Shown piece by piece: positions 1 to 6,818 of a stretch of 64,000 nt of DNA. Source of the DNA: Halomonas nitroreducens (GTDB lineage Bacteria; Pseudomonadota; Gammaproteobacteria; Pseudomonadales; Halomonadaceae). The position numbers were made by a program, and so were the translations under genes. Below the pieces are notes generated by a model that was not told the DNA's origin, made no database searches, and worked only from the letters and a program-made list of their open reading frames with translations. Location: assembly GCF_003966155.1 (NCBI RefSeq), contig NZ_RXNS01000006.1:62001-126000 (forward strand). The letters are read 5' to 3'. Position 1 is the first letter of the stretch. The number at the start of each line of letters is the position of its first letter.

Positions 1-325
1 GCAGGGAGGCACCCTTGGCGCAATGGGCGCCGCGGTTGATGGGATGGTCGAAGGCCGGTTCCTGGCCGCTCCAGACGCCCTCCTGCACCTCCGCATAGAC
101 CCCGCAGCCCACCGAACAATGGGAGCAGACCGTACGCTTGGTCTCGATGGGGGCGTCGGAATAGGGCGTCTTCTCCGCGGCGTCGACCCGGCGCATCATC
201 GGTGCGCCCATGAAGCCCGCGGCGGCCAGCCCGCCGGTGGTGGCACCGCTGCGCTTGAGGAACTGGCGGCGGGAGATGCCGAGGCCGCCGGCCCTGGGAG
301 TGGAGGAGCTTCGCGTCAGTCGCAT
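1..325 (-). CDS. fdhA: Formate dehydrogenase alpha subunit, N-terminal part (partial)
   Basis: Catalytic molybdopterin subunit that oxidises formate to CO2. Only the first 108 codons are present; the gene continues beyond base 1. The N terminus has a twin-arginine signal (SRRQFLK, residues 18-24), so the protein should be exported folded across the inner membrane. After it comes a 4Fe-4S site, C67-x2-C70-x3-C74-x27-C102 (CSHCSVGCG ... CAKG), as in molybdopterin oxidoreductases. AGGAGA lies about 8 bases before the ATG. It is the last visible gene of the minus-strand formate operon, 27 bases after the small TAT subunit. The active-site Cys or Sec position lies outside the window. Confidence 0.9.
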   Translation of the reverse strand, partial: MRLTRSSSTPRAGGLGISRRQFLKRSGATTGGLAAAGFMGAPMMRRVDAAEKTPYSDAPIETKRTVCSHCSVGCGVYAEVQEGVWSGQEPAFDHPINRGAHCAKGASL

Positions 326-352
326 GGTATCGGTCTCCTGGCGGGCGCGGAC

Positions 353-559
353 TCAGTCGCGCAGGGTGGCGTAGTAGGCGCGGATGTGGGCGGTCTCGCG
401 GTAGCCCCGCGGAGTCTCGCGCCGCGCAGCGTCCTGCGGGGTGGCCTCGGCCCGCACCAGGGGCACCTGGCCGAGGCCGGCGGTGGCCCCCGCCGCGACG
501 GTGCCGAGGCCAAGGGTCTTGAGGAAGCGGCGGCGCTGGGGATTGCGTTCGGTGGACAT
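353..559 (-). CDS. Small TAT-signal subunit of the formate dehydrogenase region
   Basis: Small protein of 68 residues that is almost entirely a TAT signal (RRRFLK, residues 9-14, then a hydrophobic stretch) followed by a short basic tail. Proteins of this type sit directly upstream of periplasmic formate dehydrogenase alpha subunits and are annotated as formate dehydrogenase region TAT-signal proteins (often fdhX or fdh3-associated). The start is supported by GAGGAG a few bases upstream. It lies between the chaperone gene and fdhA on the same strand. Its exact role is not established; it may be a small structural or export partner of FdhA. Confidence 0.8.
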   Translation of the reverse strand: MSTERNPQRRRFLKTLGLGTVAAGATAGLGQVPLVRAEATPQDAARRETPRGYRETAHIRAYYATLRD

Positions 560-573
560 GGGAGTCTCCTCGT

Positions 574-1209
574 TCAGGGCGCAGGCGGGGTGACGAATCG
601 CACGGGGGTTTCGCCGTCGGTCGCCGCCAGGCGACGCGACTCCTCGGCGAGAAAGCCCCGGCCGAGCTCACCGAGCCGGGCATAGAAGGGGGTGTCGACG
701 GCGGCCAGATCGGCCAGGCAGACATCCGCCCAGGGGGCCAGGTGACGGTGGTAGAAGCCGGCCTCCTCGTGGGCGGCGGTGTCCACCAGCAGGGCCATGA
801 CCTCCAGTTCCGCCGCCAGGTGGTCCTCAGGGTCGCGGCTGTGCTCGGCGCGGGCGATTCCCAGGCGCCGCAGATCGCGGCGCAGGGCGACCAGCGCCTC
901 GTCCATCAGGGCACCATTGCGGTACCAGGAGGCATAGGGGGTGACGTCGCCCTCGATGACGCCGACCAGGTGGCGGAAATGCGCCCGAGTCAGGGCCGCC
1001 GGAGAGGCCTTGCCGGCGGCCTGGGCCAGGCCCTGCCAGGCTTGGGCCAGATCGCCATCGTCCTCGGGGTCGAGGGTCGCCAGCCAGGCGAGTAGCGCCC
1101 CGTCGGGTGGCTCACGCAGCAGGCGGCCCAGTAGCCGATAGATATCGGCGCGCAGGGCCCGCGTCTCGTCGCGGGGCTCGGCCGTGGGCAGTTCCTGGGT
1201 CATGGTCAT
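574..1209 (-). CDS. TorD-family molybdoenzyme chaperone
   Basis: 211-residue all-helical protein of the TorD/DmsD/NarJ chaperone type. Such proteins bind the TAT signal of a molybdoenzyme and hold export until the cofactor is inserted; the client here is presumably FdhA. Supporting features are an N-terminal YRLLGRLLREPP segment, a central 'THFRHLVGV...YASWY'-like region and a late E-x-H-x2-A-x-E helix. The frame stays open far upstream (to 2565), but the ATG at 1209 is the start because it overlaps the stop of the 4Fe-4S gene as ATGA, the usual coupled arrangement. Family assignment is good; the specific client is inferred from neighbours. Confidence 0.8.
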   Translation of the reverse strand: MTMTQELPTAEPRDETRALRADIYRLLGRLLREPPDGALLAWLATLDPEDDGDLAQAWQGLAQAAGKASPAALTRAHFRHLVGVIEGDVTPYASWYRNGALMDEALVALRRDLRRLGIARAEHSRDPEDHLAAELEVMALLVDTAAHEEAGFYHRHLAPWADVCLADLAAVDTPFYARLGELGRGFLAEESRRLAATDGETPVRFVTPPAP

Positions 1210-2915
1210 ACCTTCAGTTGCGCGTCGGGGTCGCGGGCCATGGCCCGCCAGGCATCGCGAACGCGGCAGTCCTCGCACATCTCCAGCCGCCGGGCGGCGT
1301 CGCCGGCAAAGTGGGGATGATCGGCCAGCTTGGCCTTGATGGCGGCGATGGTGCCGGCGCTGGCGAAGGGCTTGCCACAATGGATACAGGGGAAGGGCGC
1401 CTCCTCGTGAAGCACGCGTCGCTCGCCGCGTGCCGGGTCGGTCAGCAGTCCCGGGGTCAGGCGGATGGCATCCTCCGGACAGGCGGCCTCGCACAGGCCG
1501 CACTGCACGCAGTCGGCCTCGCGGAGGTCGAGGCGCGGAGCGTCCCGGCCGGCCCCCAGCGCCGGCGTGGGGCAGGTCGCCACGCAGGCCATGCACAGGG
1601 TGCAGGTCGCCTGGTTGACCGTGATCCCTCCATAGGGCGCGCCCGCCGGCAGGGCATGGCGCTCGCCATCCGGGGTGCCGAGCTCGGCGAGGCGGTCGAG
1701 CGCCTGGTCGAGGCGGGCTCGCTTGTCGTCGCCCGTCAACACGAGGGGCGTGGCGGTCAGCGGCGGCAGGGCGGATGGGGCATCGCGGCCGGCAGTATCG
1801 CCGGGCGCTAGGCACACCAGCCGCTCGGGGGCATGGCCCAGGGCCGAGAGCAGGCCCCGCGCCAGCGCCAGCTGGTCGTCGAGGAACGTCCTCAGCCGGT
1901 CGGGCATGTCGGCGTGGTACTGCAGGCGTACCTCCGCGGCGCCGCCGGCCAGCGCGGCGAGCCACTGGTCGTGACCGGCGGCGCCGAGCTCCTCGAGAGG
2001 AATGTCGATCACATGCCCGGCGGCGTCCTCGAGCAATGTCTCGGCCTCCAGGAAGCGCACGACGGGCGTGCGACCTCCGGCTGTCAGGTAGGCCGACAGC
2101 CAGCCCAGCAGGGTGTCCAGCTGGCGCGGGGCGGTCGGCTGGCGGTAGCTGATGGCGCCGGTGGGGCAGGCGCTGGCACAGCTGCCCACGCCGTGACAGC
2201 GATAGGGATCGATCTCGATCCATGCCTCGATGCGGCCCTGGCGACTGGCGATGGCATCGGCGGGACATACCTCGAGGCAGCGCGTACAGCCCGGTTGGCC
2301 ATTGGCGGCATGGGCGCAGCGCTGGGCATCCACCTGGACGTAGCGGGGTTTGTCGAACTCGCCCACCAGGTCGGCGGCCTCGGTCAGGCGCGTGTCGCGC
2401 GCCGCGTCCTCCCAGTGGAAGGCGAGGTAGCCGGGCGGCGGGAGTTCCAGTCCCAGGCAGGGGACTTCCCCGAGGTCGATGACGAGGTCGAAATGCGTGC
2501 GGTCGGCCAGTGCCTTCGCCAGGTCCAGGGGCCCCTGGGGGGTGTCCAGGGACGCGGTGAAGCACCCCAGGTAGCCCGACAGGCGAAGACGGCGGCGCTG
2601 TTCCCGGCTGAGGGAGTGCTGGGAGAGGTGGTCGGTGGCGGCCAGCAGGGCCTCGTCGTCGTTCGCGCCGGCGGCGACGGGCTCGGTGATGAGCAGGCTC
2701 AGCGACCCCAGCCCCCTGTTGGCGAGGGCCCTGGCGGCGCGCCTGACATCCCGCTCGTTGCCCAGCAGCAGGGCATGGCCCTCGCTGACATAGCTCAGGG
2801 TCTCCGGGGCCAGGTTGACGGGCCAGGAGAGTTGACGACGGGCAAGGTCCCGTGCCTGGCGATTACGGGGCTCGTCCGCCTCGTCCACCGGCAGCAGGTC
2901 GATTCGCTGGTTCAT
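1206..2915 (-). CDS. Multi-cluster 4Fe-4S ferredoxin-domain protein
   Basis: 569-residue protein encoded in the formate dehydrogenase operon and probably an electron-transfer or maturation partner. It has four ferredoxin-like cysteine clusters: about residues 200-217 (C-x9-C-x2-C-x3-C), 240-250 (CHGVGSCASAC), 438-448 (CTLCMACVATC) and 469-479 (CVQCGLCEAAC). Two more CxxC pairs (CIHC near 510, CEDC near 547) look like a zinc ribbon near the C terminus. The N-terminal 190 residues contain no cluster. It has no signal peptide, so a cytoplasmic location is likely. Similar proteins accompany DUF3305/DUF3306 and FdhA in many proteobacteria. The exact electron donor is unknown. Confidence 0.8.
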   Translation of the reverse strand: MNQRIDLLPVDEADEPRNRQARDLARRQLSWPVNLAPETLSYVSEGHALLLGNERDVRRAARALANRGLGSLSLLITEPVAAGANDDEALLAATDHLSQHSLSREQRRRLRLSGYLGCFTASLDTPQGPLDLAKALADRTHFDLVIDLGEVPCLGLELPPPGYLAFHWEDAARDTRLTEAADLVGEFDKPRYVQVDAQRCAHAANGQPGCTRCLEVCPADAIASRQGRIEAWIEIDPYRCHGVGSCASACPTGAISYRQPTAPRQLDTLLGWLSAYLTAGGRTPVVRFLEAETLLEDAAGHVIDIPLEELGAAGHDQWLAALAGGAAEVRLQYHADMPDRLRTFLDDQLALARGLLSALGHAPERLVCLAPGDTAGRDAPSALPPLTATPLVLTGDDKRARLDQALDRLAELGTPDGERHALPAGAPYGGITVNQATCTLCMACVATCPTPALGAGRDAPRLDLREADCVQCGLCEAACPEDAIRLTPGLLTDPARGERRVLHEEAPFPCIHCGKPFASAGTIAAIKAKLADHPHFAGDAARRLEMCEDCRVRDAWRAMARDPDAQLKV

Positions 2916-2958
2916 GCAGCCTCACGGTCGAAGTTCGTTATTATTATGAAACGCTCAT

Positions 2959-3603
2959 TCATGAAGTCTTGGTGGCTTTTTCATTCCGCGCCAATGGTCC
3001 TTGGTCTAATGGGGCGGCGCCGGGGCCTGGCGATGGCGTGTGCGCTGCCTCGTTGGCGACGCGGCGGACGCTGTCGTCATCCTGCTTGGCGTTCTCTTCT
3101 GTTTCGGCCGGGGGCGGGGCCTGCCGGGCACCCTCGTCCCCGGGGGTATCGCCGGGGGAGGGGAGGGCGTCATCGGCGACCTCGGGAGGCTCGCCCACCG
3201 CTCCCTCGTCATGTGCGTCGCCAGGTTCGCCGAGCCAGCGGCGCAGGCGTTCCGCGGCCTGGCCCGCCAGCGGGGTCAGGGTCCGGCGGAAATCCTGGTC
3301 GTAGTCATCGAGGCCATCGCGGATGGCGTAATGGTCGGCGGCGAAGAGGCGCTTCAGGGCGCGGCGGCGCAGGCCGGCGCTGATGCCCGGGGCCATGAAG
3401 GCGGTGATATCGCTGCCCGGCGGCAGGCTGTCGGGGTCGGGCAGGTCCGCCTCGGCCGCTGCCGCCGGGGTGGCGACGGCGTCGGGGTCGGCGATGTCCT
3501 CGGCTGCCAGGCCCTCCCCATGCGCGGGGGGCGCCGCCGCATCGCCGACCTCGTCGCCGGTGATGCCCCGCTTGCGCCGGGACCAGCGTTGCCAATGGCT
3601 CAT
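2959..3603 (-). CDS. DUF3306 domain protein
   Basis: 214-residue protein beginning MSHWQRWSRRK, typical of DUF3306, which is found beside formate dehydrogenase genes. The conserved core is about residues 50-140, including a DITAFM...LRRRALKRLF segment and HYAIRDGLDDYDQDF. The C-terminal third is acidic, proline-rich and probably disordered. The ATG at 3603 overlaps the stop of the DUF3305 gene (ATGA), which fixes the start inside a frame open to 3798. Function is unknown; the constant association with FdhA points to assembly or regulation of the enzyme. Confidence 0.75.
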   Translation of the reverse strand: MSHWQRWSRRKRGITGDEVGDAAAPPAHGEGLAAEDIADPDAVATPAAAAEADLPDPDSLPPGSDITAFMAPGISAGLRRRALKRLFAADHYAIRDGLDDYDQDFRRTLTPLAGQAAERLRRWLGEPGDAHDEGAVGEPPEVADDALPSPGDTPGDEGARQAPPPAETEENAKQDDDSVRRVANEAAHTPSPGPGAAPLDQGPLARNEKATKTS

Positions 3604-4028
3604 GGGGTGTGCTCCCGGGCGCGGCCGGCGCCCTTGCGCTTCTTCTTGCGTCCCTCGTCGGGGGCCTCGCCATGGCGGGCCATGTAGGCCTCGAGCCAGG
3701 CCTGGATCGCCAGGGGCATGGCGACCTCCAGCACGCGCTGCTCGCCGTCCAGCCAGGCCGCGGCGACCTCCTGGCTGGCGGAGATGGACGCCGGGCATGG
3801 TTCCCCGTCGGCGTCGCCGGCGTTGACGAACAGCCGCGGTGCGTCCGAGGTCAGGTTGAAGCGATAGGCGGCGCGCTCGGTGAGGGTGAGCTGCAGGTCC
3901 AGAGGGTGGGGGCCGCCATCACCGGACTGGAGGTCGGCGACCCGCCAGCGGGTTGCGGCGAAGCCCTTGCTGGTGACGCGGTCGGCCTGCAGGGAGACGC
4001 TGAGTCGTCGGGTAGTGCCGGAGGTCAT
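3600..4028 (-). CDS. DUF3305 domain protein
   Basis: 142-residue cytoplasmic protein with a DUF3305-like sequence: SVSLQADRVTSKGFAATRW at the N terminus, a mixed alpha/beta core, and a C-terminal AYMARHG followed by a lysine-rich tail. It is the first gene of the minus-strand formate operon and overlaps DUF3306 by four bases, so the two are probably translated as a pair. It is divergent from fdhD across about 90 bases (to 4120), which must hold both promoters. No enzymatic motif is visible. Family assignment is by sequence resemblance and context. Confidence 0.75.
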   Translation of the reverse strand: MTSGTTRRLSVSLQADRVTSKGFAATRWRVADLQSGDGGPHPLDLQLTLTERAAYRFNLTSDAPRLFVNAGDADGEPCPASISASQEVAAAWLDGEQRVLEVAMPLAIQAWLEAYMARHGEAPDEGRKKKRKGAGRAREHTP

Positions 4029-4119
4029 GCCGTGACTCCTGAGGGTTCACCTTCAGTAAAGACACGACGGGCGGGGAATGCCATCATCGGCATCAACGCA
4101 ATCGCTGGAGTCCGCCCGC

Positions 4120-4977
4120 ATGCACGACATCAGCCTGAGCCGCGCCCGGTTGCCGGCCACGCTCGAGATCACCGTCGTCGACGAATTCGGCGAGCTGCGT
4201 CCCCAGGCGATCGCCGCGGAACGTGCCCTGACGGTGTACCTCAACAAGCGCGAGATCGTCACCCTGATGACCCTGGGGGCGGATCCCGAGGCCCTGGTGG
4301 TGGGCTACTTGCGCAACCAGGGCTTGCTGGGCCGCCTCGAGGATCTCCAGGCGGTGCAGGTGGACTGGGAGGTGGAGGCCGCCGCGGTGGTGACTCGCCA
4401 CCTGCCCGAAGACCTGGAGGAGCGGCTCGGCCAGCGCACGGTGACCACCGGCTGCGGGCAGGGCACCGTCTTCGGGCGCCTGCTGGAGGCCACCTCCCTG
4501 TCGCCGTTGCCCCGCACCCGGCTGCGTCAGTCGGTGCTCTACGAGCTGCTGGAGAACCTCGGCGCCTACAACGAGACCTATCGCAGCGCGGGCGCGGTGC
4601 ACGGCTGCGCCCTGTGTCGCCAGGCCACGGTACTGGATTTCGTCGAGGACGTGGGGCGGCACAATGCCGTGGATACCCTGGCGGGGCGCCAGTGGCTGGG
4701 CCGCGAGGAGGCTCCGGCGGCGCCGGACATCTTCTACACCACCGGCCGGCTGACCTCGGAGATGGTGCTCAAGGTGGCCCAGATGGGCATCGGCGTGCTG
4801 GTGTCACGCTCCGGCGTGACCCAGAAGGGGGTCGAGCTCGCCGGGCGTTTCGGGGTGCTGCTGGTGGCGCGGGCCAAGGGCCGTCACTTCCAGGCCATCG
4901 GCGGCGAGGGGCGCCTCGAGCTCGATGCCATGCCCGCGCGCCGCCCCGGCGACCGCCCGCGCACGGGGAAGCGGTGA
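4120..4977 (+). CDS. fdhD: Formate dehydrogenase accessory sulfurtransferase FdhD
   Basis: FdhD moves sulfur from a cysteine desulfurase to the molybdopterin cofactor so that formate dehydrogenase becomes active. Family features are the N-terminal ERALTVYLNKREIVTLM strand-helix, the TTGCGQGT loop, the C-x-x-C pair in HGCALCRQ, the EDVGRHNAVDTLAG signature, and the C-terminal YTTGRLTSEMV and SRSGVTQKG segments. An earlier in-frame ATG at 4078 would add 14 residues, but GGAG lies 8 bases before the ATG at 4120, so that start is preferred (285 residues, the usual size). It is divergent from the formate operon and convergent with the XRE regulator. Confidence 0.93.
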   Translation: MHDISLSRARLPATLEITVVDEFGELRPQAIAAERALTVYLNKREIVTLMTLGADPEALVVGYLRNQGLLGRLEDLQAVQVDWEVEAAAVVTRHLPEDLEERLGQRTVTTGCGQGTVFGRLLEATSLSPLPRTRLRQSVLYELLENLGAYNETYRSAGAVHGCALCRQATVLDFVEDVGRHNAVDTLAGRQWLGREEAPAAPDIFYTTGRLTSEMVLKVAQMGIGVLVSRSGVTQKGVELAGRFGVLLVARAKGRHFQAIGGEGRLELDAMPARRPGDRPRTGKR

Positions 4978-4986
4978 TCGTCGCCG

Positions 4987-5619
4987 CTACTGACCATCCC
5001 GGGGGGTGCAGACCGACAGCACCACTGCATCTTCCTCGCTCACCGACACCAGGGCGTGCCCCATGTCGCTGTCGAAGTAGATGCTGTCGCCCTTGACCAG
5101 GCGCAGCGGCTCGTAGAATTCGGAGAACAGCTGGATCTCCCCCTCGAGCACCATCAGGAACTCCTCGCCGTCGTGACGCACCCACTGGCAGAAGTCCTCG
5201 AAGCGTCGGGCCCGCACGATCGTCTTGAAGGGGATCATGCGCTTCTGGGCCAGCTCGCAGCTCAACAGCTCGTGCTCGTAGGTCGGCGTGGGGTGCTGCT
5301 GCCCCTCGCCCCGGCGGGTCAGGTCGCGACGCCCCATGGTGCGCGTCTTGGACTTGGGTTGGGAGAGCAGCTGCGGAAGGTCGATATCGAGTCCGCTGAT
5401 CAGCTTCTGCACGGCACTGAAGGTCGGCGAGATCTGGTCGTTCTCGATCTTGGACAGGGTGGAACGCGCCAGGCCGGTGCGTTCGCTGACGTCGCCCAGG
5501 GTCCACTGGTTGGCCAGGCGGATCTCGCGAAGGCGTTCACCGAGGCGCTGGGGCTCGACGAAGGGTTTGCGCCCTGAGGCGATACGCAGGGCGGCGTCCT
5601 GATCGTTGGTGGCGGGCAT
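4987..5619 (-). CDS. XRE-family regulator with C-terminal cupin domain
   Basis: 210-residue DNA-binding regulator. Residues about 26-80 form a helix-turn-helix (LGERLREIRLANQWTLGDVSE, then TLSKIENDQISPT). Residues about 130-205 form a cupin barrel (EEFLMVLEGEIQLF, VKGDSIYFDSDMGHALVS) that should bind a small ligand. This is the PuuR/SutR type of architecture. The ATG at 5619 was chosen because the next in-frame upstream codons run through a palindrome (5635-5649) that looks like its own operator. It lies downstream of the deacetylase-like gene on the same strand, so an acetylated amine ligand is possible but unproven. Confidence 0.88.
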   Translation of the reverse strand: MPATNDQDAALRIASGRKPFVEPQRLGERLREIRLANQWTLGDVSERTGLARSTLSKIENDQISPTFSAVQKLISGLDIDLPQLLSQPKSKTRTMGRRDLTRRGEGQQHPTPTYEHELLSCELAQKRMIPFKTIVRARRFEDFCQWVRHDGEEFLMVLEGEIQLFSEFYEPLRLVKGDSIYFDSDMGHALVSVSEEDAVVLSVCTPRDGQ

Positions 5620-5634
5620 GCGGCATTCACTATC

Positions 5635-5649
5635 GGAAACAGAGTTTCC
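5635..5649. promoter_or_regulatory. Palindromic operator candidate for the XRE-cupin regulator
   Basis: Perfect inverted repeat GGAAAC-AGA-GTTTCC located 16-30 bases before the XRE-cupin ATG. Its position in the regulator's own leader suggests autorepression. Binding by this protein is inferred, not seen. Confidence 0.5.
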
Positions 5650-5691
5650 CCACAGGATACCATATCCCCGCCCCCCGTCGGTCATGGAAGC

Positions 5692-5767
5692 GACGCCTGC
5701 CAGGGCGATGGCGACAGGCGTCATTGCGGCCGGGGTTGCCCCGCGACGTTTCCCGCCCCGGGGAAAC
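5692..5767. other. Two stem-loops between the deacetylase and regulator genes
   Basis: The first stem-loop is GACGCCTG (5692-5699) with CAGGCGTC (5715-5722). The second is GTTTCCC (5748-5754) with GGGAAAC (5761-5767). Neither has a T-run on either strand, so they are weak as intrinsic terminators. The second uses the same GGAAAC/GTTTCC half-sites as the operator at 5635-5649 but in the opposite arrangement. Confidence 0.4.
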
Positions 5768-5779
5768 CTGACGGGTCGG

Positions 5780-6712
5780 TCAGGCGAACGGCAGGCCGAG
5801 CAGCGCCTTGACGTGGGCCTCCGCGCCGCGGCCCAGGGCGGCCGGGTCGTAGCCCCCCTCGAGTACCGAGACCAGACGATTGTCGGCATAGAGGGCGGCG
5901 ATCTCCATGGCCAAGTGGGTCACCCAGTGATAGTCCTCGTCCTCGAGGCACAGCTCGGCCAGCGGATCCTCCCGGTGCGCATCGAAGCCCGCCGAGACCA
6001 GCACGAGCTCGGGCTTGAAGGCGTGCAGGGCCGGCAGCCAGTCGTCCTCGATGGCCTGGCGGAAGGCCGGCCCGTCGGTGCCGGCGGCCAGCGGGGTGTT
6101 GATCACGTTCTGCGACTCGCTGCGCAGGTAGCGCCAGGGGTAGAAGGGGTACTGGAAGCTGGTGCAGACCAGCACCTCGGGATCGTCCTTGAAGATATCG
6201 ATGGTACCGTTGCACTGATGCACATCGAAATCGAGGATCGCCACCCGGCGCACGCCGTAGCGGGCCCTGGCGTGAGCGGCGCCCACCGCCACGTTGTTGT
6301 AGAAGCAGAAGCCCATGGCGTCGGTGGCCTCGGCGTGATGGCCGGGCGGGCGCACGGCGCAGAAGACGTTGTCGGCCTGCTGGCGAAACACCAGGTCGAC
6401 GCCGCGCACCACCGCGCCGGCGGCGAGCCGGGCCGCCAGCAGGGTATCGGGGTTCATCAGGGTATCGCCGTCCAGGGGCACGATGCCATGGTCGGGGAGG
6501 CACTTGTCCAGGGCGCGCAGATGGCGCAGGGGGTGGACCCGGGCAAGCTGCTCCTCGCTGGCTTCACGGGCATCCGACTGCATGGTCTGCTGGAGGGTGC
6601 CGCCGAGCATCAGCCGCGCGCGGATCGCCTCGAGGCGCAGCGGACTCTCCGGATGCTCGGGGCCCATATGGTGTCGCTGACAGTCGGGATGGGAGATGTA
6701 GGCCGTTATCAT
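5780..6712 (-). CDS. Histone deacetylase-family deacylase
   Basis: 310-residue zinc amidohydrolase of the histone deacetylase / acetylpolyamine amidohydrolase family, which removes acyl groups from lysines or small amines in the cytoplasm. Key residues are visible: the HH pair (125-126, in RPPGHHAEA), zinc ligands D163 and H165 (DFDVHQCNGT) and D244 (SAGFDAH), and the catalytic Tyr 288 (LEGGYD). The ATG at 6712 has GGAG upstream. It is divergent from the acyl-CoA synthetase/GNAT gene and upstream of the XRE-cupin regulator on the same strand. Whether the substrate is a protein or a polyamine cannot be told from sequence. Confidence 0.9.
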   Translation of the reverse strand: MITAYISHPDCQRHHMGPEHPESPLRLEAIRARLMLGGTLQQTMQSDAREASEEQLARVHPLRHLRALDKCLPDHGIVPLDGDTLMNPDTLLAARLAAGAVVRGVDLVFRQQADNVFCAVRPPGHHAEATDAMGFCFYNNVAVGAAHARARYGVRRVAILDFDVHQCNGTIDIFKDDPEVLVCTSFQYPFYPWRYLRSESQNVINTPLAAGTDGPAFRQAIEDDWLPALHAFKPELVLVSAGFDAHREDPLAELCLEDEDYHWVTHLAMEIAALYADNRLVSVLEGGYDPAALGRGAEAHVKALLGLPFA

Positions 6713-6818
6713 GCACGCGCTCCGGGTCGATTAAGATCACCTTATGCGTGGCAGGGCCTTGCAGGACAGTGTCAATAAGTCGTACACAGGGGACTGCCCG
6801 AACCCGATGGAGGACCCC

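Noticed and set aside
6749..6763. Sigma-54-like promoter TGGCAG-GGCC-TTGCA before the acyl-CoA synthetase/GNAT gene
   Set aside because: The GG and GC elements are 9 bases apart, one less than the strict spacing of sigma-54 promoters, and no activator gene is nearby.
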